Below are positions 1-9,506 of a stretch of DNA of 14,058 nucleotides, in pieces (position 1 is the first letter of the stretch; every line of letters starts with the position of its first letter). Under the pieces are notes generated by a model that searched no databases, was not told where the DNA came from, and saw nothing but the letters and a program-made list of their open reading frames with translations. The position numbers were made by a program, and so were the translations under genes. The DNA is taken from positions 1-14,058 of the forward strand of contig NZ_JAGLBG010000069.1 of the NCBI RefSeq assembly GCF_018260405.1, given 5' to 3'. This DNA is from Deinococcus sp. (GTDB lineage: Bacteria; Deinococcota; Deinococci; Deinococcales; Deinococcaceae).

Positions 1-38
1 TGCTCCAGCGATTGTGCGCCTGATGAAGAGGGCAGCAT
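1..38 (-). CDS. Putative transposase N-terminus, cut by window edge
   Basis: An ATG at 38-36 on the minus strand is preceded at 5 nt by GGAG, about 35 bp inside the IS end, a normal place for a transposase start. Only 12 codons are visible (beginning MLPSSSGAQSLE), so the product is inferred from position alone. The identical start is found in the right-hand copy at 14022. Confidence 0.3.
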   Translation of the reverse strand, partial: MLPSSSGAQSLE

Positions 39-72
39 GGATACTCCGACGATATGGGCCTCAGACAGCCTC
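1..72 (-). mobile_element. Insertion sequence end, left copy (partial)
   Basis: Bases 2-75 are a perfect reverse complement of 13985-14058, so the same element end sits at both window edges in opposite orientation. The element boundary is placed at base 72, where the outward-reading end GAGGCTGTCTGA abuts TAA (TTA on the other strand). On the minus strand a GGAG motif lies 5 nt before an ATG (36-38), suggesting this is the 5' end of the IS and that its transposase reads leftward out of the window. The family cannot be fixed from 72 bp; the TA/TNA junction would fit IS5 (IS427 group) or IS630. An alternative reading has the plus strand (from base 2) encode a transposase C-terminus, but that frame runs past the IS boundary. 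Confidence 0.75.
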
Positions 73-211
73 TAAAGACAAACTTGGTTGTCCTTAACTG
101 CCAGCGGAAATTCGGTGACCTGACTTTTTGCATTGAGGCCGTGAGCAGGGCTATGTGCTGGCGCTCTCGGGCACATTCCGGTTCTGGCGGGCGTGCTACT
201 TTTCCCGCAGC

Positions 212-1657
212 ATGGATACCCAACCCAGGACGCTAGGCGAACTTCTTCAGACGCCCTCTTACGCGGGCCGCAAACCCTTTGACGGCCAGATTCGTCTGGT
301 GCAAGACGAGGTCCGTGACAACCTGACCCGCAAACTCCGCAGCGGCGAGGAACTGTTTCCCGGCGTGGTCGGCTACGACGACACCGTGATTCCGCAACTG
401 GTCAATGCGCTGCTGGCCCGCCAGAACTTCATTCTGCTGGGGCTGCGCGGTCAGGCCAAGAGCCGGATTCTGCGGGCGATTACTGGCCTGCTGGACGACT
501 ACGTGCCAGTTATCGACGGCGTGGATATGCCCGACGACGTGCTTAACCCGGTGGGCGCAGAAGGCAAGCACCTGCTGGAAGCCCACGGCCTGGAGCTGCC
601 GATTCGCTGGCTACCCCGCGCCGACCGCTACGTCGAAAAACTCGCCACGCCCGACGTGACGGTGGCCGACCTGATTGGCGACGTGGACCCCATCAAGGCC
701 GCCCGCCTGGGCACCAGCCTGGGCGACGTGCGCTCCATGCACTTCGGGCTGTTGCCCCGCGCCAACCGGGGGATTTTTGCGGTCAACGAACTGGCCGACC
801 TTGCCCCCAAGGTGCAGGTGGCCCTGTTCAACATCCTTCAGGAAGGCGACGTGCAAATCAAGGGCTACCCCATTCGCCTGGAACTGGATGTAATGCTGGT
901 CTTTTCCGCCAACCCCGAGGACTACACCGCTCGCGGCAAAATTGTGACGCCCCTCAAGGACCGCATTGGCAGCGAAATCCGCACCCACTACCCTACCGAT
1001 GTCCGGCTGGGCATGAACATCACCGCCCAGGAGGCTGTGCGCGACGGTAGCGTCACGGTGCCCGAATTTATTGCCGAACTGATTGAGGAAATCGCGTTCC
1101 AGGCCCGTGAGGATGGCCGCGTGGACAAGCTTTCTGGGGTGTCGCAGCGCTTGCCGATTTCGCTGATGGAAGTGGCCGCCGCCAACGCCGAGCGCCGCAG
1201 CCTCGTGTCGGGCGATGCCCCAGTGACCCGTGTCAGCGACGTATACGCGGGCCTTCCAGCCATCACTGGCAAGATGGAACTGGAATATGAAGGTGAACTT
1301 AAGGGGGCCGATCAGGTCGCCAAAGACATTATTCGCAAGGCGGCGGGGGCTGTGTTTGCCCGCCGTTACGGCAACGCCAACACCCGCGACCTCGAAAAGT
1401 GGTTCGATCAGGGCAACGTGTTGCGCTTTCCGCAGGGTGGCGAGACTGCCGCTGCGGTGCAGGCCGCCGAACAGGTGCCCAACCTAAGCGAACTGGCGCA
1501 GGAAGTCGCCCAGAGCAGTGACGACGCTGTGCGCGTGGCCGCCGCTGAATTCGTCCTGGAGGGCCTGTACGGGCGCAAGAAGCTCTCGCGGGCCGAGGAA
1601 ATCTACGCCGCGCCTGAACCCGAACTCAAGCGCGAGCGCGGCGGACGCTGGAACTGA
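212..1657 (+). CDS. MoxR/Mg-chelatase-like AAA+ ATPase
   Basis: An AAA+ ATPase of 481 residues related to the ChlI/BchI and MoxR group, whose members usually work as chaperone-like ATPases with a von Willebrand A partner. Walker A is GLRGQAKS (residues 77-84). The Walker B position reads GIFAVNEL (187-194), with Asn where most relatives have Asp. Sensor 1 is SANPEDY (232-238, Asn234), and an arginine-finger-like segment PLKDRIGSE follows (247-255). The sequence between Walker A and B carries the long insert usual for chelatase-like proteins. I chose ATG 212 rather than the in-frame codon at 155 because the protein family starts near here and the upstream residues look non-coding; a weak -10 (TACTTT, 197-202) lies just upstream. 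No VWA partner gene is present in the window. The substrate is unknown. The IS end lies about 140 bp upstream. Confidence 0.85.
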   Translation: MDTQPRTLGELLQTPSYAGRKPFDGQIRLVQDEVRDNLTRKLRSGEELFPGVVGYDDTVIPQLVNALLARQNFILLGLRGQAKSRILRAITGLLDDYVPVIDGVDMPDDVLNPVGAEGKHLLEAHGLELPIRWLPRADRYVEKLATPDVTVADLIGDVDPIKAARLGTSLGDVRSMHFGLLPRANRGIFAVNELADLAPKVQVALFNILQEGDVQIKGYPIRLELDVMLVFSANPEDYTARGKIVTPLKDRIGSEIRTHYPTDVRLGMNITAQEAVRDGSVTVPEFIAELIEEIAFQAREDGRVDKLSGVSQRLPISLMEVAAANAERRSLVSGDAPVTRVSDVYAGLPAITGKMELEYEGELKGADQVAKDIIRKAAGAVFARRYGNANTRDLEKWFDQGNVLRFPQGGETAAAVQAAEQVPNLSELAQEVAQSSDDAVRVAAAEFVLEGLYGRKKLSRAEEIYAAPEPELKRERGGRWN

Positions 1658-1831
1658 GCGTTTAGTGGGGGAGGGGTCGCCGGAGCAATCCGTGCGGCCC
1701 CCCTTCATGTTGGGTACTTCCAGCCCCGCCCCGCTGTCTGATGGCGGTCTTCATGACCGACTGACCATTCCACTGTGAGGAAAATGTCACGGGTGGCCAG
1801 CTACCTTGTGGGCGGAGGCAGTCACTTGTTC

Positions 1832-2455
1832 ATGGAGGAAGTTACGACATCTATCCCTTCTCAGTACTTTACTGAGATTGCAAAGCTGCTTGACCAGCTC
1901 GATACCAGGCCGCGTGAAGCTCAGTCGCCGCGCGGCCTGGCCGGGCGCGGAGCGCTGGGGGACTTTATTTCCATCGCCTGGTTTCAGGGCATGCTGCGCG
2001 GCATCGAAGATGTCTTGGGCGAGCAAGCCGCCGGGGTCGTCGTGACCCGTGCCGGGCGGCTGCGGGGACACGCGCTGGTAGACGACTGGGGTGTCGGTCA
2101 CCTCAACTTGCCTATCGAAAAGCTCAAGTATCTGCTCGACGCAGCCCTCGGTCAAAGCGGCACGCGCCTGTGTCTGGTCAAAGAAATCGAGGAGCGCGGT
2201 GAACAGATCATCGTGACCGTGGCCGAGACCATCGGCACCAGCGGCCCGCTCCCGCTGGATTATTCCAATTCGGCCTATACGCTGGGGGCCATGTGGGGGG
2301 CGCTGGAATCCCTGACCGGCGAGGTCTACAAGGCCGAGCAGTGGCCGTTCCCCGCCCAAGAGGGCCGCACAACCGAGAAAAGCTCAACCGAGAAAGACCC
2401 AGCCCAGAAAAGCCCAGTGTCGTACGAACGCTTCAGCTTCACGCGCCTTTCATGA
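1832..2455 (+). CDS. Hypothetical soluble protein, V4R-like
   Basis: About 207 residues, no signal peptide or membrane segment. I do not recognise it as a named family member. The central part resembles the V4R / hydrocarbon-binding fold: an N-terminal helix (GDFISIAWFQGMLRGIEDVLG), an AGRLRG turn, a beta-rich middle (LCLVKEIEE, EQIIVTVAET), then a helix-plus-strand unit (AYTLGAMWGALESLTGEVYKAE) like the closing part of V4R domains. The usual C-terminal cysteines are missing, so metal binding is not predicted. The last 35 residues are charged and repetitive (EKSSTEKDPAQKS) and probably disordered. The start is uncertain: ATG 1832 has GGAGG 13 nt upstream, while GTG 1775 and ATG 1784 are open in frame but have poor ribosome sites. 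It converges on ctaM with a 17-nt overlap at the 3' ends. Confidence 0.7.
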   Translation: MEEVTTSIPSQYFTEIAKLLDQLDTRPREAQSPRGLAGRGALGDFISIAWFQGMLRGIEDVLGEQAAGVVVTRAGRLRGHALVDDWGVGHLNLPIEKLKYLLDAALGQSGTRLCLVKEIEERGEQIIVTVAETIGTSGPLPLDYSNSAYTLGAMWGALESLTGEVYKAEQWPFPAQEGRTTEKSSTEKDPAQKSPVSYERFSFTRLS

Positions 2456-2915
2456 CCACGCCGTATCTGCCCAGCAGCAGGTAAATAATCCAGCCTGTAA
2501 TGGCCACGTACAGCCACACCGGAACGGTCCAGCGCACCCAGGCGCGGTGTTTATCGAAAAAGGGGCGGGTGGCGGGCGCGTCGATGTTGCCCAGATTGCC
2601 TGCGTTCTGAAGCCCCTTCCAGGCGTTCCAAAGGGCCAGCAGCGCCAGCGGCACGTTAGCCGCCGCCAGAATGATGTGGCTGATAAGCAGCGCGATGTAA
2701 GCACCGTGGTACGGCCCGGCATATTTTTTCTCGTACCCGAGGCCCAGGCGGGTCAGGTACAGCACCAAAAATAGGGTCGCCAGGGCGCTCGCCGTAAGCA
2801 TGGCCCGCATGTGCGCTGCGCGGTTGCCTGCCCGAATGAAGTAGACGCCCAGCAGCAGAACCAGCCCGCTGATGACGATAGTGATTACAGACCAGGTATT
2901 GATGGTTTCAGCCAT
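2439..2915 (-). CDS. ctaM: DUF420 membrane protein, oxidase assembly (CtaM-like)
   Basis: A 158-residue integral membrane protein of the DUF420/CtaM (YozB) family. In Firmicutes, CtaM is needed to mature heme A-containing oxidases. About four membrane segments are visible (near residues 9-27, 40-57, 70-95 and 127-150). Family-typical histidines are present in NRAAHMRAM, PYHGAYIALLISHIILA and FFDKHRAWVRW, and the C-terminal WLYVAITGWIIYLLL is typical. I chose ATG 2915 over the in-frame ATG at 2951 because the family starts at this Met and a TAGACT -10 sits 10 nt upstream, inside the longer version. It is divergent from ctaA, which fits a role with the same oxidase. Confidence 0.88.
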   Translation of the reverse strand: MAETINTWSVITIVISGLVLLLGVYFIRAGNRAAHMRAMLTASALATLFLVLYLTRLGLGYEKKYAGPYHGAYIALLISHIILAAANVPLALLALWNAWKGLQNAGNLGNIDAPATRPFFDKHRAWVRWTVPVWLYVAITGWIIYLLLGRYGVVMKGA

Positions 2916-2925
2916 AGTTGCCGCC

Positions 2926-2931
2926 AGTCTA
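2926..2931 (-). promoter_or_regulatory. -10 element of ctaM promoter
   Basis: TAGACT on the minus strand lies 10 nt before the ctaM ATG, leaving room for only a few bases of leader and no Shine-Dalgarno. The -35 is weak (CACTTG with a 17-nt spacer). This fits leaderless or near-leaderless transcription. Confidence 0.5.
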
Positions 2932-2955
2932 CGCATTCGGGGGCAGGCCAAGTGT

Positions 2956-2982
2956 CTTAAGACCGGTGCCTTAAGCCGATGC
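2956..2982. repeat. Tandem CTTAAG repeat between ctaM and ctaA
   Basis: CTTAAGACCGGTGC (2956-2969) is followed directly by CTTAAGCCGATGC (2970-2982), an imperfect head-to-tail duplication; the first unit also contains the palindrome TCTTAAGA. It lies in the divergent intergenic region of two heme A/oxidase maturation genes and could be an operator; that function is inferred from position only. Confidence 0.45.
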
Positions 2983-3120
2983 CTTGCGTGTGCCAGTTGC
3001 TCAGGCCGGTGCGCTTGTTGCGGGGGTCAAGGGGACAATCATCAAATAAGAAACCGTTAAAATGCTACCGTCTCGCGCTGTTGCGGGCAGCTGGCAGGTT
3101 CGGCTGCACCGAGGCGCGAA

Positions 3121-3130
3121 AAGGAAGGTG
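3121..3130 (+). promoter_or_regulatory. Ribosome binding site setting the ctaA TTG start
   Basis: AAGGAAGGTG closely matches the anti-SD complement AAAGGAGGTG and stands 6 nt before TTG 3137. The in-frame ATG at 3062 has no such site. Confidence 0.65.
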
Positions 3131-3136
3131 AATCTA

Positions 3137-4123
3137 TTGAGCGGAACGCTGAAGGCTTCGGCGCAAACGGGCGCGGGGCTGGGGCTATGGTTGCCCCGGC
3201 TGGCCTGGGCGGCACTGGCCTATAACGTGCTGGTCATCCTGTGGGGCGCGGTGGTCAGAATCACGGGCGCCGGGGCGGGCTGCGGCGACCACTGGCCGCT
3301 GTGTAACGGCGTGGTCGTGCCGCAGAGTCCGACTCTGCATACCGTCATCGAATTCAGCCACCGCCTGACCAGCGGGGCCAGCGGGCTGCTGGCAATCGCG
3401 CTGGTCGCCCTGGCTTTTGCCGTGACTGGCAAGGGGCACCCGGCCCGCTTCGGGGCGCTGCTGACCCTGGGCCTGATTATTCTGGAAGGTCTGGTGGGCG
3501 GTGTGCAGGTGCTGCTGGGCCTGACCGCCCAGAGTACCGACCCGGCGCGGGGTTTTGTGCAAGGCATTCACCTTGCCAATACCTTTGCGCTGCTGGGGGC
3601 GCTTCTGCTCACGGCGCTGTGGGCCTCCGGACAGCCGTTGTTGCGGCTGCGTGGTCAGGGCCGCGCCGGGGCGCTCAGCGCTGCTGGGCTGGTGCTGCTG
3701 CTCATTTTGGGTATGGCGGGGGCGGTAACGGCGCTCGGCGACCTGCTGTTTTTGCCTGCCGACGGCAGCGTGGGCATCGGCACGGTCAAGCATGACTACG
3801 CTGCTACGGCCAGCATCATCGAAAAACTGCGCGTCGTTCACCCCATGCTGGCCGTGCTGACCAGTGCATACCTGGCCTGGCTGGGGGTGTGGCTGCGCCG
3901 TCTGCGCCCAGGCGCGGAGGTTCTACGCTGGAGCGGCGTACTGTGGGGCCTGCTGGTGGCCCAGATGCTGGCTGGCTTTGCCAATATCGCCCTGCACGCG
4001 CCTGGTTGGATGCAGTTGCTTCACCTGCTGCTGGCCTGCCTGACTTGGCTGGCAGCGGTTATGCTGGTGTACCGCGCCCTGACCACCCTGCGAGTCAGTT
4101 CGGTTTCTGGAGCGGCGGCGTGA
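3137..4123 (+). CDS. ctaA: Heme A synthase (CtaA/Cox15)
   Basis: CtaA converts heme O to heme A by oxidising the C8 methyl group, in the membrane, downstream of CtaB. The protein is 328 residues with about eight membrane segments. The four conserved heme-ligand histidines are visible: His75 (EFSHRLTSG), His145 (GIHLANTF), His235 (VVHPMLAV) and His296 (MQLLHLLLA). The extracytoplasmic cysteine pair typical of one CtaA class is Cys49/Cys56 in GAGCGDHWPLCNG. I chose TTG 3137 because of the strong SD at 3121-3130; the upstream ATG 3062 would add 25 residues unlike the family. It is followed 11 nt later by ctaB, so the two are almost certainly cotranscribed. Confidence 0.93.
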   Translation: MSGTLKASAQTGAGLGLWLPRLAWAALAYNVLVILWGAVVRITGAGAGCGDHWPLCNGVVVPQSPTLHTVIEFSHRLTSGASGLLAIALVALAFAVTGKGHPARFGALLTLGLIILEGLVGGVQVLLGLTAQSTDPARGFVQGIHLANTFALLGALLLTALWASGQPLLRLRGQGRAGALSAAGLVLLLILGMAGAVTALGDLLFLPADGSVGIGTVKHDYAATASIIEKLRVVHPMLAVLTSAYLAWLGVWLRRLRPGAEVLRWSGVLWGLLVAQMLAGFANIALHAPGWMQLLHLLLACLTWLAAVMLVYRALTTLRVSSVSGAAA

Positions 4124-4134
4124 CTACTCCTGCT

Positions 4135-5061
4135 ATGACTGATACCCCACTCATCCCCCCTACCCCCCTGCGGGCCACCTGGCGCGATTACCTGGCGCTC
4201 ACCAAACCCAAGGTCATCAGCCTGCTGCTGTTTACGACCATCACGGCGGTCTTTATGGCGGCGCGGGGCTGGCCGGGCGACTTTTTGCCGGGGCTGTGGC
4301 TGCTGCTGGTCGTCAGTGTGGCGGGGTACATGTCGGCGGGGTCGGCGGGCGTGTTCAACATGATTATCGACCGCGATATCGATCTCAAGATGGCTCGTAC
4401 CGCCAAGCGGCCCACCTCTAGCGGCCTGATTTCCATTCGCAACGCCGCCATGTTCGGCACGGCGCTGCAAGTGCTGTCCTTCGTGATGCTGTGGGTCTGC
4501 GGCACGCCGCTGGCCGCCTGGATGAGCCTCAGTGGGTTTTTCTTCTATGTGGTGGTCTATACCATGTGGCTCAAGCGCACCACCTGGCACAACATCGTGA
4601 TCGGTGGGGCCGCCGGATGCTTTCCGCCGCTGGTCGGGTACGCCGCCGTTACCGGGCACCTCGACCTGTTCGCGGGCTACCTGTTCGCCATCATCTTCTT
4701 CTGGACTCCGGTTCATTTCTGGGCGCTGGCCCTGATGATCAAAGAGGAGTACCGCGAGGTAGGTATCCCGATGCTGCCGGTGGTTCACGGCGACAAGATG
4801 ACGGTGGCGCAAATCGGCCTGTACGCCATCTACACGGTGGTGCTGTCGCTGATGCCGGTGTACTTTCAGGCGGTCGGAGCGGTTTACTTCGTCGTGGCCC
4901 TGGCCCTGGGCATCTGGCTTCTGGTGCTGTCGTGGCGGCTGTACGTTCACGGTATGAGCGGCGTGAAGATCGAGCGCAAGGTGGCGGTGCCCCTGTACCT
5001 CTATTCCATGCTGTATCTGGCCCTGCTGTTCCTGGCCGGGGCGATTGACCGGGGGCTGTAA
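4135..5061 (+). CDS. ctaB: Protoheme IX farnesyltransferase (heme O synthase)
   Basis: CtaB/Cox10, a UbiA-superfamily membrane prenyltransferase that attaches farnesyl to protoheme IX to make heme O, the substrate of CtaA. It has 308 residues and about nine membrane segments. The first Asp-rich motif is NMIIDRDIDLKMARTAKRP (Asn75, Asp79, Asp83). The Tyr/Lys-rich second loop is YTMWLKRTTWHNIVIGGAAG (142-161), followed by the HFWALALMIKEEYREVGIP segment (194-212). ATG 4135 is 11 nt after the ctaA stop. The open frame extends upstream through ctaA but in the wrong frame for it, so that extension is rejected. It forms a two-gene heme A unit with ctaA, just upstream of the oxidase structural genes. 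Confidence 0.95.
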   Translation: MTDTPLIPPTPLRATWRDYLALTKPKVISLLLFTTITAVFMAARGWPGDFLPGLWLLLVVSVAGYMSAGSAGVFNMIIDRDIDLKMARTAKRPTSSGLISIRNAAMFGTALQVLSFVMLWVCGTPLAAWMSLSGFFFYVVVYTMWLKRTTWHNIVIGGAAGCFPPLVGYAAVTGHLDLFAGYLFAIIFFWTPVHFWALALMIKEEYREVGIPMLPVVHGDKMTVAQIGLYAIYTVVLSLMPVYFQAVGAVYFVVALALGIWLLVLSWRLYVHGMSGVKIERKVAVPLYLYSMLYLALLFLAGAIDRGL

Positions 5062-5190
5062 TACGGACTCTGGCCGAACCGGGCCGTTTAGGATTCAGTC
5101 CAGGCCCAGGCGAGCAGCAGACAAACGCGTTCCAGGCGTAAAGTTGGTCATCCGGTGCTCTTGAGGGTTGTCAACAAAAAAGACAGCAGG

Positions 5191-5215
5191 CCGGATCACT
5201 GGTACCGGATCACTG
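5191..5215. repeat. Near-tandem 11-bp duplication
   Basis: CCGGATCACTG at 5191-5201 is repeated exactly at 5205-5215 with GTA between. It lies inside a CAGCAG...CTGCTG inverted pair that could close a hairpin. Confidence 0.7.
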
Positions 5216-5288
5216 CTGAGGGAGAAGTGGGGGCAGAGGTCAGAGCCGCAGCTCCCGCTTCTGTGTTCATTGCCTACTGACCCAGTTC

Positions 5289-5312
5289 TACGCAGCCTCT
5301 TACGCAGCCTCT
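5289..5312. repeat. Exact 12-bp tandem duplication
   Basis: TACGCAGCCTCT occurs twice head to tail (5289-5300 and 5301-5312), about 35 bp upstream of the probable coxB promoter. It could be a slippage product or a paired operator. Confidence 0.75.
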
Positions 5313-5346
5313 TTGGGACACTTGACCACCCCTTAAGCTGCTCTCA

Positions 5347-5376
5347 TTGGACTTATGTCTGACCGCTCGGTAGAGT
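5347..5376 (+). promoter_or_regulatory. Probable coxB-ctaDE promoter
   Basis: TTGGAC (5347-5352), an 18-nt spacer and TAGAGT (5371-5376) form a sigma-70-like promoter. It would give a leader of about 90 nt carrying a Shine-Dalgarno, unlike the leaderless promoters elsewhere in the window. Confidence 0.45.
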
Positions 5377-5465
5377 CGGCGTGAAGTCTGACAGGTTAGC
5401 GCTGACAGCGCCTGCGCTTGCCCACACATTTTGCGGCCCGACACATTAAACTAGCTTGAGAAGAA

Positions 5466-5470
5466 AGGAG
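5466..5470 (+). promoter_or_regulatory. Ribosome binding site for coxB TTG start
   Basis: AGGAG lies 5 nt before TTG 5476 within GAAAGGAGCAAAG. It supports the non-ATG start that gives a complete lipoprotein signal peptide. Confidence 0.7.
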
Positions 5471-5475
5471 CAAAG

Positions 5476-6695
5476 TTGAACACCAACCACGACCGTAACC
5501 CGGGCACGGCACGACACACCGCCAAATGGCCCCTGGCAGTGGGGGCAGCGATCACCGCGACGCTGTTGACTGGCTGCCAGGGCGGGCAAATGATCTCGCT
5601 GGGAGATCAGGCCTCCAGCTACAACCATGAGATGCTGAACATGGGGCTGTGGGCCATCGGGCTGTCTCTCATCATCTTTCTTGGGGTATCTGCGGGTCTG
5701 TTCTACACGGTGCACAAGTTCCGTGAGGAAAACAACCAGAACGCGCCCCAACAGTTTCATGGCAATAACCGCCTTGAGACGGTACTGGTCTTTATTCCTA
5801 CCCTCATCGTCATTTTGCTGAGCATCCTGGCAGTGCGGACCATGGCCCGCGTCAACCCGGTCAGTCAGCAGTCGCTCAGCGTCGAGGCCCTTGCCAAGCA
5901 GTTCTGGTGGAACTTCAGTTACCCGTCTGCCAAAGTCACGGGCGGCGTGGTCGCCAACGGCAACGAGATGATTGTGCCGATCAAGCAAACTATTGCCGTC
6001 ACCACCACCAGCGCCGACGTGGTTCACGGCTTCTGGGCACCCAACCTGGGCGGGCAACGCGCCGCGATTCCGGGTAGTCAAAAGACCTGGAATATCGGCA
6101 CGGAGCGCGAGGGCGTGTACCAGGGCAACTGCACGCAGCTGTGCGGCAGTTCCCACGCCAACATGCGCTTCAAGGTCGTGGCCCTGCCGCAGAACCGTTT
6201 CGACACATTCATCAAAGATGCTGTAGCGTACACGGCTCCGGCCCCCGCTGCTGGCAGCGCCGAGGAACGCGGCATGAATGTTTTCATGAAAGGCACGGCC
6301 ACGGCCCCGATGGCCTGCGCGGCCTGCCACCGCGTTCAGGGTACGCCCGCAGCGGGCGTCACCGGCCCGGATCTCAGCTTCTTCGGTACGCGCCGGACGC
6401 TGGGCGCGGGTATGTGGGAAGCGATGACGGCAGATCACTGGATGGCCCCCGACGCTGCGGCGCATTTGCACGCCTGGATTAAGCACAGCCCAGTGGTCAA
6501 GCCCGGCAGCCTGATGCCCCGTTACGACGGCGGCGAGTACATGGACAAGGGCAAAATGATCAAGGGCGGCACCCTGAGCGATCAGGAAATTGATGATGTG
6601 GCCGCGTATCTGCGTAGCCTCAAGCTGCCTGACGAGGCCGATTACTGGGCTGGAATCCCGATTAACGGGACTGGCAAGATCGCAGGAGGAACGAA

Positions 6696-6699
<4 letters not shown>
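5476..6699 (+). CDS. coxB: Cytochrome c oxidase subunit II with cytochrome c domain
   Basis: Subunit II (CtaC) of a caa3 oxidase, 407 residues. It accepts electrons at CuA and passes them to heme a; its fused C-terminal cytochrome c can take electrons from the upstream chain. A lipoprotein signal ends in LLTGC (Cys34), two membrane helices follow (about 55-78 and 100-121), then a cupredoxin domain. The CuA ligands are His184 (VVHGFWAP) and Cys219, Cys223, His227 and Met230 in CTQLCGSSHANM. The aromatic electron-entry segment is QFWWNF (142-147). The class I cytochrome c domain has CAACH (281-285) and axial Met347 in LMPRYD. The TTG start is supported by AGGAG at 5466. Its stop overlaps the next start by 4 nt (ATGA), so the two subunits are translationally coupled. 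Confidence 0.96.
6684..6690 (+). promoter_or_regulatory. Ribosome binding site of the ctaD-ctaE fusion
   Basis: AGGAGGA lies 5 nt before ATG 6696, inside the end of coxB. It is among the strongest SD sequences in the window, fitting a highly expressed catalytic subunit. Confidence 0.7.
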
Positions 6700-9161
<2,462 letters not shown>

Positions 9162-9165
9162 AGCT

Positions 9166-9210
9166 GCACAAAAAGGGGGGAGGCTTGCGGGCCTCCTTCT
9201 TTTTTTGTGC
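9166..9210 (+). terminator. Intrinsic terminator after the oxidase operon
   Basis: Stem GGAGGC (9179-9184), loop TTGCGG, stem GCCTCC (9191-9196), then a T-rich tract through 9207. An outer A-tract/T-tract pair (GCACAAAAA with TTTTTGTGC) extends the stem and could make it bidirectional. It starts 5 nt after the ctaD stop. Confidence 0.92.
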
Positions 9211-9226
9211 CTACAGTGGGGTTTTA

Positions 9227-9361
9227 GAGCAGTTCTCCGAATGATCGGCATGTCGGAAAAACACTGCCGCTCCCTTCATTCTACGTCCTGCTCTTTCTTT
9301 TTCACTCGTTCCACTCGGCAAAAAGGTGGTAGAAAGAGCACCATCTTTTTGCAAAATGCTT
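9227..9361 (+). mobile_element. MITE-like element, copy 1
   Basis: A non-coding 135-bp element whose near-identical copy lies inverted at 13259-13392; by eye about 12 substitutions and one indel separate them. TA flanks both ends (9225-9226 and 9362-9363), consistent with a TA target duplication. The ends are weakly inverted (GAGCAGTT against AAGCATTT). A subterminal hairpin is at 9318-9352. No open frame is shared by both copies, so it would need a transposase in trans. An IS630 or IS5-type parent is possible, not shown. Confidence 0.78.
9318..9352. repeat. Subterminal hairpin of MITE copy 1
   Basis: GCAAAAAGGTGGT (9318-9330) pairs with CACCATCTTTTTGC (9339-9352) with one or two mismatches around an 8-nt loop. 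The arm sequence is conserved in copy 2. Confidence 0.65.
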
Positions 9362-9506
9362 TAATGCGGCAAGAGGTGTGGCCACGTGTGAGCGTAGGGA
9401 TGACCTGGTGTTTGGGTCATCTGGAAACGGTGGCTTGGTCGAACCTTCCGGCGATTCTCGCTTGGCCCGATTAATCTAAAGACTAACTTCGGTGTATTTG
9501 ACTGGT

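Larger units (their letters stand above)
5062..5475. other. 414-bp intergenic region, ctaB to coxB
   Basis: No convincing gene. It contains two short near-tandem duplications (5191-5215 and 5289-5312), a CAGCAG/CTGCTG inverted pair (5184-5189 and 5213-5218) around the first, a probable promoter at 5347-5376, and a small GCGCT-GAC-AGCGC hairpin (5399-5411) in the presumed coxB leader. A 64-codon open frame (5168-5362) spans the repeats, has no ribosome site and encodes low-complexity sequence, so I do not call it a gene. Confidence 0.6.
9162..9506. other. 345-bp intergenic region between oxidase operon and lysR
   Basis: It holds the oxidase terminator, MITE copy 1 (9227-9361) and, at 9400-9421, a small hairpin (GATGACC, 8-nt loop, GGTCATC) with no T-tract on either strand. 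An 89-codon open frame (9205-9474) runs through the MITE and is not credible as a gene. No terminator was seen for the convergent lysR. Confidence 0.6.

Noticed and set aside
54..236. 60-codon open frame leaving the left IS
   Set aside because: It crosses the IS boundary and overlaps the AAA+ start in another frame; no family resemblance.
3062..3136. ATG 3062 as the ctaA start
   Set aside because: No Shine-Dalgarno and residues unlike CtaA; TTG 3137 has a strong site.
4021..4950. 309-codon minus-strand open frame
   Set aside because: Antisense to ctaA and ctaB, with low-complexity His/Gln/Arg composition.
5168..5362. 64-codon open frame between ctaB and coxB
   Set aside because: It spans the two tandem duplications, has no ribosome site, and overlaps the likely coxB promoter.
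9205..9474. 89-codon open frame after the oxidase operon
   Set aside because: It covers MITE copy 1 and is not preserved as an open frame in copy 2.
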